Source: Diphasiastrum complanatum (Eukaryota > Streptophyta > Lycopodiopsida > Lycopodiales > Lycopodiaceae). Taken from it: a stretch of 64,000 nucleotides of DNA. The first letter of the stretch is position 1, and every line of letters starts with the position of its first letter. This document shows positions 23,658 through 36,969 of the stretch, piece after piece. The DNA lies in assembly GCA_029204225.1 (NCBI GenBank), contig CM055103.1, positions 4,024,500 through 4,088,499 of the forward strand. Direction: 5' to 3'. The notes under the pieces were generated by a model. It was not told the origin of the DNA and ran no database searches. It saw nothing but the letters and a program-made list of their open reading frames with translations. The position numbers were made by a program, and so were the translations under genes.

Positions 23658-26600
23658 ATGGACGGCGATCTATGGGCCGCGCGCATGCTGGCATCCAAGC
23701 ACCAACAAATGCTGCAGGCTTCTCAGTCGCCCATGGGTAGGGTTTCGGACATTGTTCATGCTGTTTGCATCAGTCACCGACTGCTCAACTGCCTTATTCT
23801 ATGGTGTCCTTAACTGATCTGTTATTTCCACTACATTTCATTACAGACTTCGCAATTTGGTCTTTCTATCAAGCCCTTATCGTGTATTTGATTTACTAAA
23901 CTATTAGATTTTCCGTGTTTATTGAGCCCTTAAAGAGTCTGTTGGATCCATTAACAGTTTGGGAATCGAACTTGAAGTATTAAGCGGAAGCATTATAGCA
24001 AACAGTGAATCATATATAGTTCGGTTTGTGCAAAACGCCCTATTACTTTTGTTTTACTGATCTGCTAGGTTTTTTGGTTCGTGATGTAGATCGACATCTC
24101 AGCCTAGATGATTTAGAGTGCGACGACGAAATTCGGCCAGATTTTGTTTGTCCATACTGCTACGAGGAATGTGACATTGCTACTCTTTGTTCGCATCTTG
24201 AGGATGAGCATTGCTTTGAAGCTAAACCTGTGGTACTTGCTATCACTCATATTTGGATCGTCTTGGTTCCCCTTAAACATTCAATTTCTGTTTGTTGTAC
24301 TCCTTTTGGAAATTCAACTGAGAAAATTTGCAGACTTGTCTTCTCAGTTTTGACCATTCAAGGTGACTCAAACATCGTGCTTAGCTAGTAAATCTGAAAT
24401 AATTTACTTGTATTCTATAGATCAGTAAATTAAAAAAAGCACTTGAAGTTATTTGATTGAATTGCGATCTACCTATTAAAATATTCCTTATATTGGTTCA
24501 TTTCATGGTACAAGTGCCCAAAACCGTTTCTATACTTGTTGCTTCAATCAATAACCTGGAAGAGCTCCTTACGACTTTTTCTTCGTATGGTGGCTTTTGA
24601 GTCTGGTCCTTTCCAAACCTTTGTTGGGCTTGGCTCAATTTGGTAATCTGACCATTTATCAAAATAGACTGATCTGATTGTTAATTAGGGTAAAAATTGT
24701 GGTATGGGTCTTAGCTCAAATTTTTTTGCCTCGATGTGTGTACCGATCTTGCACAAGAATAAATCCTAAAAACACAAAAGGGCATGATGATTACTCCATA
24801 TGTGTATGCAAGTTGTATACAAGCTTCCATAGTCACGGTTATGCCCAATTCAGACACTTGCATGGGCATGCTGCTATGCAATGGTTGCATGGATCAGCCC
24901 CAAGCTTCATCGTGAGAGATCAAGCATGAAGACAAAGATACATGCAATAAAGATCAAGAACATAGACCAAGCTAGAATGAAAATCCACCAAAATGTAGTC
25001 ATCTCCATCCCCTTGGAGCTCCTAAGGATCCATACTTATCAATTAACTCACTTCCCACTAGTTCATGGGGGATTACCTTGTAAGAGAGATCTTTGTCAGC
25101 CAAGCCTCATTTTTCATGTAAGAATGTGTACTTGGCACCTGATCACTTCCCAAGAATTCCATGATGGAACATGACTACCCTTGAGAGAAAAAATGTTTGT
25201 CAAGCAAGTCTCATCCTACATTCATAAAAGGGATCAATAGCAGCTATCATAACATGCTTAACGCGACTAGAAATATCATTGCTAGCAAGAATTTACAAAT
25301 CTTACCTCTTCAAATGACCACCTATCTAGCTAAAGAGTTAGGTTCTGACATCAAATACAAATCATTTTGTAATGCATGTGCTTTTGATAGTTGCCTTTTA
25401 TCAAAATAAATATGATTAGATATTAACTAACTCACAAGAAATAACCTGGGGTGTTAAAGTCTTCTTTGAGCATCATTGTCCCCAAGAATGAGAGATAGAT
25501 GAGGATACAATACAATCATAGTTGCAGCATAGAACCGTGAATGGTTCAAATTGCGATTTGCGGTTTTGCATAGTTTCGTGAGAACCGCTCTTTTTTTGGG
25601 TGGGCAATATGGGTATTAGATTGAAGCTCTTGACAAGAGCAGTGCATTTATGAAGGTTGCCAGTAGTTCTAGGTACAATATGGTCCATTTCAAGGTAGAT
25701 AAGCTGAAACAATGTTTATGCTGGATTGGAAATATGTACTCTGTTGCAACCATGCACAGTCCCTCTAAATTGCTGAGTAGATGCTCGTCAAATGTCCAAC
25801 CACCGCAATCCGCCAACTACCAAGAAATTTGGAAATCCATCTCTCCCAAAGAGGCACGTGGCCTACTGCTGGAAAACAACAACTTTAATCAAAGTATTTA
25901 AAAAAAAAACTACGATTCTCCTTGTGAATTGTGATTCTCGGGATTAGAAGACAAATAAACTCGAAGCAATAGTAGGTTTCAAAATCTAGGGAATTCCATT
26001 GTATTTATTGCATCTATGTCAAGCTAGTGATTCCTTGTCATGCCTTCCCAGTGATATCAAGGCCTAAGCTTGCATGTGAAAATCTAGAGTGTTGAACCAT
26101 AAAAAAACAATGGTTTTTGCCAATAGTAAGAAGTCTTCATTGTGAGCACTCTCCATCCAACCATAGGTGCATGGAAGATGTAAACAAGTTTCCATAGTTG
26201 CATGCCTTCTGAAGGGCGAAAACACGATTCGTGCACAAGCAATGGATGGCTATGGGAAGATCATAACAAGAGATCTGAAATGACAAACGAGGCTGCACAA
26301 CAAGAGGCCCCTTTCAAATAAAGTGCCATGGGTGTCATGCCCGCGTTTGGACTAATCTCGAATAAGTATTCCGTAAGGAGGTTAGTAGGGCCTACTTCGA
26401 CCCGTAAATTAATTATGATTATGAGGGTTTGGGGCCCTCATAGAATTAAAGGCATAATTAATGGAGGCCTAAAACTCACGATGGTGGATTTGTATGGGTC
26501 TAACAATGACTCATTGAGAAGTGAATGAGGTGGCCTAGTTAGGCTGCTGATCTGTCCAGTGAGGTGTCATAGTGCACTAATAGTGGTGCATGGGCCTTGG

Positions 26601-29600
26601 AGGGTATAAGTATATCCATAGGGCTGTCACTAGTGTATGCTTGATTTTGGTGATTGTAGCTACATGTTGCTGGTATGATTCCTCTCTCCTTTTGAGTTGA
26701 TTGGTCATGAATCTTGATCACACTGATGTTATTCTAGTATATGACTCGTGTGCAAGTCGAATTGAAAACAAGTTAGATGGATTTATGTGAGCATTGTATT
26801 TGCAAGATACTTTGTGTCGAGTGGTTTTTTAGTAAATCAAATTCTTTAGACATATATTTAAAAATCACTCATTGATTCTAAAGATAGTTATGGTAAAAAT
26901 GTCTCTATTGTTGGAGAGACCGATATACTCCCATTACCGATGATTTTCTCGGCTAAATTAATGAAAAAAGTGAATGATTCCGATTATGAATTTTTTCATC
27001 TTGTTTTAAAATCTAGTATGCATTGTGATATTGTTCATGAGTCCCATGTGAATGTGTTTATTAATTGTAACACCTGAAATTCTATCAAGAGCAACAATTA
27101 ATGCAAGTTTAAAGCAAAAATTTAGTTACATTTTCCCTAAGCAACTACCTTATGGTCTACCACCCACACGGTTCATGGACCATAAGATAGAGTTGGTGTC
27201 TGGTAGCTGCCCCAGTTTTAGACAACCTTACCGGTGTAGTCAAAAGGAAGAGGGGGAAGTGGCAAGGCAAATAGAGGAATATCTTAGGATGGGACACATT
27301 AGGCCAAGTAAATTACCATGCGGAGCACCCATTCTTCTTAAGGATAAGAAGGATGGGGATTTTCGGTTATGCGTGGATTATAGTGGTCTAAACAAACTTC
27401 CCATAAAAAATAAGTACCTACTCCCTAGAATGGATGATCTCATAGATCGGTTAAGTGGAGCAAAATTCTTCACGAAAATTGATCTCCAGATGGATATCAT
27501 CAGATCATGATACATCTGGATGATGTATTTAAGAGTGGTTTTAGGACGTGATTTCACAATTACAAGTTCTTAGTCTTATCTTTTCGTTTGACAAATACTT
27601 CAATAACTTTCCAACAAATGATGAACGATCTATTTCGTCCTTTTTCGGGAAAGGTTGTGGTAGTGTTTCTAGATGATATTTCAATCTATAGTAGAACACT
27701 GAAAGAGCATATAAAGCATCTTCGTACTGTCTTAAGGATTTTAAGACGAGAAGCTTTTCACTAAAGAATCTAATTGTAAATTCTTTAAAAAAACTTCTTT
27801 ACCTTGGTCATAAGATCACCGCTTAGGGGATCAAGATTGACAAAGAGAAGGTAAAGACGTTAGTGGAATGGCCAATTCCTGAGAAGGGCCGTGAACTCAA
27901 GTCCTTTTGGGGTTTCACCGTGTTCTTTCAAAAGTTTGAGGAATATTTTAAATTTGCCACACCTCTTAATGTTTTGAAAGGGGTGAAGAGTCCGAAAGGA
28001 AGGCCTAGCCCTCCGATAAAATGGAATGAGAAATTAGATGAGAGTTTTTGCAAACCCAAGCTTCAAATTCTCTTAGCTCTCGTTTTGAGAATAACGGATC
28101 AAAATATGACGTCATTAACATTGATGTGAGTGATATGGCATTTGGGGCTGTTCTCTTATAGGAGGGTCAGCCTAATGCTTTTGAGGGCAAAAAGTTGTCT
28201 GATGTGCAAGTCAAATATACTACTCAAGAAAAAGAGCTTTTTGTGGTGATCCATGCTCTGAAATCATGTAGACATGACCACCAATCTTGTGGCTGATGGA
28301 CTTAGTCGAATTGGTGAAGTGAACGAACTTTCCTTCATTGAGATCAGCATAGATTTCTATCTCTCCCTGAGAGGTCTTTGTGAGAAAGATCCGCGTTTTG
28401 GACCAATCTGGAAGAGAGTACGAGCATACTCATCAGGCGAGAGTGATTTATAGGGTGATTAGTTTGGGAGAAAGGATAAAAAAAGTGTTGATGATTTCTC
28501 TATCTGTAATGGACTCGTGTTCAAGAATAGGAAAATATGCTGCAATTTGGATGCAATCAGAAAGAAAATTCTAAATGAATGTCATGACTCACCTTGTGTG
28601 GGGCATCTAGGCATACATCGTACTTTAGATTTGGTACGAAGGGATTCTTATTGGCCAAAACTTAAACCCCTTGTAGGATCCTATGCGGTCAAGTGTGACC
28701 AATGCTAGTAAGGCGGAAAGAACTAAGTAGACGATGGAACATATGCTTTGGGCATATGTTTCCTGACGACAATCTCGTTGGGAGAATTATCTGCCCTTGA
28801 TTGAGTTTGCCTATGATAGTAGTAAGCATTTGGCTACCGGTTATAGCCTGTTTATGCTTATGTATGGTTATGAACCTAGATCACCCATTGCAGTTGAAAC
28901 TCGAACTATCAAGTTTCAAAAGGATTTCCTACATGATATGCAAGAAATGCTACAAGTAGCACGTATGTCCAATGTGCCCGGGATAGGGACATATATTATG
29001 CTAGTTTGAAAATATTGCCTCGAGATTTTCAAGAGGGGGATTGGGTATATTTGCGAATCTCGAAGGATTCAAGTGTATTGCGTACCGGCAAGCATTACAA
29101 ATTGTTTGCTAGATGTAGGGGACTCTTGAAAGGAATGCAAGTACACCCAGTATTCCACATAAGTCGACTAAAGAAAAGTCTAAGTGAAGGGGATCATGTT
29201 GGTTCTGGAGATCGATTAGACCTATAAGAAGAATTATCAGGTGTGGCTCGACTTGAACCTAAAAGGATCTTGGATACTAGAACTAAACGATTGCAAAATC
29301 CTATAGTTATTGAGCATCTAGTTTGATGGAGAGGTCATACAGACGATGATGACTCCTGGAACAGGAAGGTATTCTGGAAAGGAACTTTTCTAACTTCAAG
29401 TTTTGAGGACAGAACTTGAATAAGAGGTGAAGAATGTCATGCCCACATTTGGACTGATCTCGGATTATTATATTCGGAAGCAGGTCAGTAGGCCTACCTT
29501 GACCCGAAAATTAATTATGATTACGAGGGGTTGGGGACCTCATGGAATTAAAGTCATAATCAATGGTTGGAGGCCTAAAACTTAAGATGGCGGATTTGTA

Positions 29601-32600
29601 TAGGTCTAACAATGACTTATAGGAGAAGTGGATAAGGTGGCCCAGTTAGGTTGTTGATGTGTCTAGTGAGGTGTCGTAGTGCACAACTAGTGGTGCATGG
29701 GCCAAGTATACCCATAGGTCTCTCACTAGTGTCTGCTTGAATGGGTGATTGTAGCTACATGCTGCTGCTAGGATTGCTCTCTCCTTTTGAGTTATTAATT
29801 GTAGCTTGGGAGCTAGATTCGATCGATCAAGGCCTGGTTGGGTTGGTTTATCCAGCATCCGATTCCCTATCATTTCCTTGGTAAGGTGGCCTAGTCTTGG
29901 ATCCTTGGTGGAGGATTTGAAAATGGGACTGACCACATGTTAGCGGGAGGATTGTGGGGGTTGGAATACAAGGCTCAAGGAGCCTTTCAGTGGAATGCAA
30001 GGATGCTCAGGGAAGTCACTTGCACGGAGTGGCCTATTAAGTTGTCACATTTTGAAATAAAAAAGGCCCAAGTATGGCATCCTAGATGTGTAACTCCAAC
30101 TTGCAGTGCCAATTAGTTAGCAAGTGCAAGTGTTTCATGAGAAAGTAAGGTGGAGACACCATCTTAGTTTATTCACTTCATGCGTACATGAAACATCGTT
30201 TATAGCAAGAATCTATAGTACAAGATCAACATGCACAACTTCATAGACAAGGAGTCAGAGAAAGTGGTGATGCAAAGTTGCAGTGCTTTAATGTGACCGT
30301 CAAACAAGGAAAATCCGGATTTAGCGATTGATCTAAGATATCATTAGGTTAGACACAAAGGTCTAACATGCAAGAGAAAAAATGATACAAAGTCATTGTT
30401 TGCAAGGAAAACTTGCAACTGATTGGGCAAGGGAGTCCTCTTATTCTCACATCTCCACAATAGATAGCCAAAGCTACACTAGCTCGTTGCAAATATTCAA
30501 TCATGTTTTTAAACAAGATCTTAACCCACCAGCTCAAACTCACGAGTTAGTCAAGGGAGATTGGAAATGAAATCGCCTTTTCCTCTAGCAGTCTTTCCTT
30601 GTACAAGGAACGTAGGAATTGGTGTGCTCTCTCCTCCAATGACTTGTCCTTATATAGGAGAGTGGGAGGGGATGATTTGTGAGTACCATTACTTGACTAA
30701 GGAGGTCTTGACTCATCCTAGGAAATGCACCTTATTGCCACATGGTGAAAAGCAAGATCTGTCTAGTCTTTTTGCCTAAAAATTATATTGTCATCTACTC
30801 AATCTCCTCTTTCTATCATGATCTTAATTAGTTGTTCAAACAGTTTAGAAATTGGACTTCATGTGCAAAATTAATCCCAAGTACTAGGGTACTTGAGTCA
30901 CAATCTAAGTACCTGCTATGGTCTCTCAAGCAATCAGGCCCGTAGTTACCTATGTGTAGTCGATCCTTCTACCACTCTGAGTGGCTCATTGAGTGGACAG
31001 TCCTTGGCCTATTGAGGGCAATGAGTGCTTTGACCGCTCTTAGTGAAGGAACTAGTCTTTAGAGCCTAGACCGAGCAGTCTTTCGTTTATCTGAAGCAAT
31101 CAACCCTTCAACTTCTCAAAGCCCATAATATGTTGGCAAGTTCAAATGTAGTATCCTTCTTACATTCAATACAACTATTTTGCATTGCATGCATGCAACT
31201 GAGAATGTAGTATTATTAGAGTGTACCTAATTAGACATCAAATGACACGTGAGAATCAATAGCAACCTTACACAAAAATAAGGGCTTCTTCATTTTCATT
31301 TTCTCCCATTTCAACCTACGATTACCAAAATGCTCAGCTTGACTTGTTTTCAATCTAGTTTGAACCTAGTGTCAAACCACCTTCCCCCATCAGAAGTCAG
31401 TGCATCGACAATGGATATGATTGTATTTGGGAAAAGTAGGCTTATATAGTGCATAAAATTTTTGCACACAATACTCTCATAAAAACCCACGAAAATCCTG
31501 TTTTTTGACACCCATATAAAAGAAAAACATTCTGGGTCAAAAACCTCCGGAATGCCCATTGCAACTTTGTATTGTTCTTATGTATCGATTGGTTCTGGTT
31601 GTCAGATTTTGGTCTGAAACACATTTTTTGCATCTCAATGAGATGGTTTTGAATATGCCAAAATTTTCCAAATTAGGTTCCAAAAGCTAATGTTAAAATA
31701 CTCCACTTTTGCTAGATTAGGAACAAGTCACTTTTGCTAGTCTTTGAGGCTGACGATTTCATATCACTGATCTTGCTACAGTAGGTGTTACAATGTATGT
31801 AACTGATCTTGATGAATGTGCAGGAGTTAAGTTCTTTATTGTAGTTCACTTTATAGTTATTATCTTGTTCATACTTTATTGTTCCCATTTAGTTTTTTAC
31901 ATCATTGTTTTTCTTACTGATTATTGATTAGAAAGTTGAGTTAGCTGTTCCTGGTGAGTTCCGGCTTTCACTCCAATTTAGTAGTTCTTTTATTAACATG
32001 CTCTTACAGTTATTCTTTGATGAGCTCAATTACATTTCTTATTCAGTACATTTGCATTTATATTGATAATTTCAGCATTGGTGTCTATTTTAGCCACCAC
32101 TAGCACACGTTTTATCAACAAGTGCCAGCAAGATTCTATTATTGCATAAGATGCTTCAATTTTTTTTTTAAAACCTGTTTCTTTTGTATTATAGACCCTG
32201 ACTAAGAGCGTCATTGATTAGTTGCTGCTCTATGCTATTAAAATGTCCTCAACAACTAGAGAGGAAGGGTGTAGGTCTGGTATTCAGAGAGCTTACATTT
32301 TGCTAATCTGCAGACTGTTTGAAGCCATTAATTGGAGCTTGGTTGTTACTGCAGATGTGCCCTGTTTGTGCTGCCAAAATCAGAAAAGATTTGATCGGGC
32401 ATATTACACTGCAACATAACCACCTTTTTAAGATATCCTACTCAATCACATCATTTTTCACATAATGATTGTTTATGACCTCTTTGAGCATGTGTTTCAG
32501 CTGCAAATTTTTTCTTTATCTCATGTGAGCTTTTTTTGAGAGGTTTTTTTTTAATTGAGCTGTGCTTTTTATCAATCATAACAAGAAAAGGTTCAGATTG

Positions 32601-35006
32601 GTTTAAGTTCTACTGTGATAAGTTTTGTTGCACATAACTTACAAACACGTTCAGCGCCGTCGAAGGTTCCGTAAATCAGGTGTACCATCTCATGCGGCTC
32701 TCTCTTTCCTAGGGAAAGAATTGGGTCATGCACAGCTACAGGCACTTTTGGGTGGAGTTCCCTTGAGGTCAGAGTCAGGCAATGCTAGTGCATCGGATCC
32801 TCTTCTCTCAAACTTTGTGTACAATCTACCTCTTTCAGAGGCAGATGATGGAGAAAAACAAAGTGCTGTCGCAGCTTCACCGAACATTACTACTGCTAAT
32901 CAGCCCAAATTCAGGTTGGCACCTTCATACCTTCTTGGGCTGTACTTTTGGTGGTTTACTTGAATTGCCTTGAGGGCTAGGCTGATGATATTGGGGTTCT
33001 ATTGCTAAATAAGCTGCTGCTCGTGTTCCTGACCTTCAGTTAACTATGATAGGTTTGTCTTTTAGATTGTCGGTGATGCTGAAGGTAAATGATCAGCTTC
33101 ACAGGCCAAACTATGTGCCAACCTCTCATCAAAATTCCTAAGAGTAGACATGGCCTACTAGTAGAAGACCAAAAACGTAAAAAGAATCTAGGTAACAATC
33201 CAAAAATTGAAGAAAAAGACCAATTGCCAAGAATGCAGATATTTAGTATTATGACTTATAGATATCAGAATCATAACTTGCAAAGTGCATCAGGAGTGCC
33301 CTGCTTAAGGACAATGATCCTCAAATCTTTAAAACTTGATTAAAAGAGAGATTTTAAAACTAGTGAAAAATGGAAAACTAGAAAATGAACTTTTACTCAT
33401 TTAATTAAAGATCTGTTTAGCGTAGGAGAGGTACCTTGCTATTGGAAGACATCATGTAAATAGATCCAAAACTCATGTCAAAGTATAAAAAGGATGGTGC
33501 TAGAAAGCTAGAAAATCAGAATTTTTAATAACTCAATATTGAGTTTCCCACGCTCATGCTAAACAGGTAAAACGAGATGTCATTTCCTTGGGAACGACAA
33601 CCCCGCATGATAGGCGACCCTAGGGTGGGTGTGGTCGAAATCGAGAGATATAACGCAATAAAAGTGCCTTATTGTAGTCTTTGAAACTGGGGTCTAGAAT
33701 GGTAAGATCCTACTTTCAAGAAGCCGATTTTGTTATTTGATTAGAGGAATCCAGAGATCTAGTCACAATGTACATTGAGCATTCCACGACTGTAGAGCAA
33801 AGTGGAAGCCGAAAAATAGAATCAGGTTGATTGTGGAGAAATTATAAGAATGGAATCATCAACATGATAGATTGACTTAAACTGATAAAAATCGTTAAAT
33901 TCTATGTTTGATTTGAGTTTGTGTTCTGGTACCGTTTGTTATTTGTGCATGCCCTATATGATTTTGTAGCTGCTGCAATTTCAATTAGAAGCAAGTTCTA
34001 GATATTTCCATGTCCATTTAAGAGGTGAGAGAATCTCTTCATTTCCATCAAATATGGTGAGAAAATCCCCATGAGCCTCGACATTTACTCACCTGCCTGA
34101 TCGTACTGAAGTTAATTGGAACTCAAAGAATGCTGGAGATGTGACTCACCTTCCAAGTGTGGATGACAAGCTCGTGATCGTGTTGGCAGACAGCACTGGC
34201 ATCATCAATGAATGATTTATGAAAGAGATGCAATTACATAGAGACTTGTGTTTCTTCATGTTTGGTTACAAATCCTTTTCGACAATCGGAGGACTGATCT
34301 GCATTTATCACATTACAAGAGGCACTGTGCTATTTAGTCATTAAATATTCTAAGGTACATTTTGAGTATAGTAAATAACGTGATGTATATCAAATGAACC
34401 ACCATGTGATGCACAATGTAATGATTATTGAACTATAATAGCTTATAAACTGCTGAAGTGACAGTGAATTAACAGCTTCTGCAAAGTCTTTGAAAGGATC
34501 CTTGCTATCCATCTTTGTAACCTTGTTAAGGCTGCTTTCTTTGAAAGGATCCTTGAGGCAATTATACTGCTTTTTTGTTTCCTTTTTGTGTTTAATTGTT
34601 TAGGCAGTCTGTAAATTTTTTTCCTGCTGCAATTTAGGTTTTCTTTCTAATTTTTTTGAAAATTTTTTTATAGTGATCCGAAATTGCGATTTGCTGCAAC
34701 ACTGGTTTAAACTTATAATTTTCCAAGTTTATCAACCTAAAGTCACGATCATCGTTAGTTTTGTCCTCTTGCTTGTTGATCATTCTTTTCAAAACAGGTT
34801 TTTGACATGCTGTAAATTGTTCCATACTGTTAGAAGTGTGATTGTCATATCAATTTTTCAATTGAAGATTGAGTGCAGTACTTGGCATTTGCAGTTTTGA
34901 ATCAACCTTGACAGCAGAAGAACGGGAGCAGAAATTGAAACAAGCAACTCTCCGTGCAAAATTTGTTCAACAACTTGTGCTGTCTACTATCTGGCCAGAC
35001 AGTTGA
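23658..35006 (+). CDS. DI19: DEHYDRATION-INDUCED 19 (Di19) zinc-finger protein
   Basis: Five coding exons: 23658-23736, 24069-24232, 32355-32432, 32649-32914 and 34895-35006, with all phases matching, giving 232 codons plus TGA, the usual family length. Exon 1 starts '[10 protein letters not shown]', exon 2 has the first Cys2/His2 unit '[20 protein letters not shown]', exon 3 the second ('[20 protein letters not shown]'). Exon 4 opens the Di19 C-terminal domain with basic '[20 protein letters not shown]' and '[17 protein letters not shown]'. Exon 5 ends '[14 protein letters not shown]'. Known members are small nuclear proteins that bind DNA or partners and are tied to drought, salt and ABA responses. 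Introns 1, 2 and 4 are GT-AG; intron 3 is AT-AC. Intron 2 (8122 bp) holds a gypsy element. No disabling change was seen. Confidence 0.94.
26333..29860 (+). mobile_element. Ty3/gypsy (chromovirus-like) element in Di19 intron 2
   Basis: Diverged direct repeats start with TGTCATGCCC at 26333 and 29435 and run in parallel for at least 370 bp ('aattaattatgatta', 'ggaggcctaaaact', 'ggtgcatgggcc'). A purine-rich tract 'aagaggtgaagaa' lies just before the right LTR. Between them are RT, RNase H, integrase and chromodomain-like remnants. LTR right ends are not resolved. It lies in the same orientation as Di19. Confidence 0.85.
27052..29430 (+). pseudogene. Gypsy pol remnant
   Basis: Order of blocks: RT ('[20 protein letters not shown]', '[15 protein letters not shown]', '[12 protein letters not shown]', and catalytic '[10 protein letters not shown]' near 27664-27693), tether and RNase H ('[12 protein letters not shown]' near 28230), integrase zinc finger ('[20 protein letters not shown]', then 'CDQC' at 28698-28709), late integrase ('[18 protein letters not shown]') and a chromodomain-like tail around 29270-29360 ('[14 protein letters not shown]', stop, '[12 protein letters not shown]'). 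Many frameshifts, stops and deletions; the integrase core is largely missing. The tail suggests a chromovirus. Confidence 0.88.
32433..32648 (+). other. AT-AC (U12-type) intron 3 of Di19
   Basis: No GT lies at the exon 3 boundary. The first intron bases are ATATCCTACT, matching the U12 AT-AC donor ATATCCTT at seven of eight positions. The only join that restores the family sequence ('NHLFK' to 'VQRRRRFRK') ends the 216-bp intron in AC at 32647-32648. A plausible branch sequence CATAAC lies about 10 bases before the acceptor, the short spacing typical of minor-spliceosome introns. Phase is 0 on both sides. Confidence 0.78.
32915..34894 (+). other. Di19 intron 4
   Basis: GT at 32915 and AG at 34893-34894; phase 2, so the split codon AG-T gives serine. 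Roughly 33060-33860 differs in style from its flanks (for example 'gcgaccctagggtgggtgtg' near 33610) and might be an inserted old repeat or organelle-derived piece, but I cannot identify it. Confidence 0.8.
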
Positions 35007-36660
35007 TTAATTTATTGAAGTGAATGCAAATTGGCAAGAGTATGTTTATGGATAAATTTTTTCTGCATGCTTTCTCTCCTCCAAGAGACTATATGCCATC
35101 AGCAATTACTTTCTTGAGTTGATATATTGCAAGGGGATTCTTCGATGCTGTCAATGCGGGTGCTCCTCATGTAATTCTGAATATGCCGATTTTCTGTATA
35201 GATATTATATCTGGTTTGAACTAGTTGCTGCTTATAGCACCCATGACATGGAAATTGCTTTCTAAAGAAAATTTCCGAGCTAAGCTCATGCTGTTGTGAA
35301 CTTATTGCAACTTAGTTGACAAAATTTGCATAGAAGATCATCTTCATAGAGGTCCCATGCTTTACCAATTTGTACGTTGAGTGCGTATTCCTGGGCTGTG
35401 TTGAATTAACCAAAGTCATACCTTTCAACATCATATCCTCTTTAAATCAATATGTATAAAGGTTCCCCTTTTCCTTATGAGGTAATCACAGTAGCAAACG
35501 AGACCACATTTCAAATAAACTTTATTTGTAGATGTTTCCACCATAAAAAAGACTCACTTTTAGTTGTTTGTTTTGGTATGAGATCTCCACAGTAAGATAT
35601 ATTGCTATGATTTTTGAATGTGCAAGTACCTCTAACCCTCTGCTTGCTCAGGTCAAGGAAGGATCCAGTCTCAGAGCAGTATTTTTCACCATGCTTGTGC
35701 ATCAATGTGACTTTAGCATACTAAAAAATGCTAAGTGTTTTGTATATGTTTCTATTACATTTTCAATTGAAAGTGTATTTGAATATATGTAGTAGTGCTG
35801 GAATGTTTTGGGTTATGGAAGTCATTTTCTTATGGTCCAAGTTCTGCTTTTACACATAATTTAGTGTTCAGCATGCAGCCTGATTGGTTAAAATTTTTGT
35901 TTCTGTACTTATGTGCTTGAGGGGAATGAGATCTTGTGTTATTAGCTTTCAGTATAATGCAACACTTCGTACGTGCTGTGATGTGAACTAATTAATCCAT
36001 TAAAGCTTAGTTTTCTCTGGCTTAATCAGGTTAGAATTCTAAGCCCTCATTTCTATTTCTCATGATTGGTGGCTCATGCTAGTTCTAAGTTGTATTTAGG
36101 GATTTTCTTTTTATGGACATTGGGAACTTTTAAATCACTTCAAGAAGCTGCAATTCTATTCGAACAATATTGTTTAGGGCTCATACTGAAAGCCCATTCA
36201 AAACTTATTCACAATGCATCTCGGTCATGGTTTATTCGATTTCTTGATGGAGTGATTAAACAATTGTCAGTGTTACTGAACCCTATTTCAACCAATGGAC
36301 CACTGAAACACTTGCTTCCAATAAACTGAAATCACCTTTTAGAGTCAAATCTCTTTTCAAGATTTACGAAGCATTCAAATAATAATGCTTAAGCATGTTT
36401 TTATCACCGTTTTCTAGCTCATATTAGTTGGCTGGGCCCCTCAAGTGGGCCTTCAAATGCTTTTTCATTTGGAAGTGTGTTGCACTATTGGAATTGGTTA
36501 GAAATGTGCCATCTTTGGAGTTCTACGTGCTGATGTTGGATCAAATATATTAATTCATGTGCTGATTTGTTGTTTTGGTGCTACAGACATTAGAATCAAG
36601 TTGATTTACAGAAAAACCATGCTCAATATTCAGATTTTTATGAGATTGATTGTAATTTTT
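35007..36660. other. Di19 3' flank; no gene seen
   Basis: The start presumably holds the Di19 3' untranslated region. AT-rich, with no further exon recognised. Confidence 0.4.
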
Positions 36661-36674
36661 TGAAAATAAGCCTA

Positions 36675-36965
36675 TGATGATGTTTGCACAATCAAATGCT
36701 CAATCTAAAAGCGATGAACTTAATTATAAGCTGAAAATTTGACTTAGTGCAATGCATTTCCAACATCCAAAAGTTTGTCGTCCAAATGGCCGCGAGCTGG
36801 TAGGACTTTCTTCTGTCAACAATAAGCTTATGGTGATGTTCGCAGATTCAAATGCTCACTGTAGAAGGATGGAACTTCATACAAGCTGAAAATTGGACTT
36901 AAGTGGAGTACATCATTTCCAACATCCAAAAGATTGTCTTCTAATTAGCAGTGGGCAGGACAGGG
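36675..36965. repeat. Two-copy tandem duplication of about 150 bp
   Basis: 'tgatgatgtttgcacaatca' at about 36675 and 'tggtgatgttcgcagattca' at about 36831 begin parallel copies. They share 'caagctgaaaatt'-like sequence, 'ttggactta'-like sequence and 'atttccaacatccaaaag'. Divergence is moderate. Confidence 0.75.
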
Positions 36966-36969
36966 CTTC

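Larger units (their letters stand above)
24233..32354 (+). other. Di19 intron 2, 8.1 kb
   Basis: GT at 24233 and AG at 32353-32354 separate the two zinc-finger exons in phase 0. It contains the gypsy element at 26.3-29.9 kb. The rest (24.24-26.3 and 29.9-32.35 kb) shows no gene. A GAACCG-containing stretch near 25530-25590 and 'ctacgattctc' near 25911 may be the ends of another old DNA element, but I could not prove terminal repeats. Confidence 0.88.

Noticed and set aside
33060-33870. Possible organelle-derived or group II intron-like segment in Di19 intron 4
   Set aside because: A short '[13 protein letters not shown]' translation and conserved-looking strings prompted the idea, but no domain V hairpin or continuous maturase frame could be shown.
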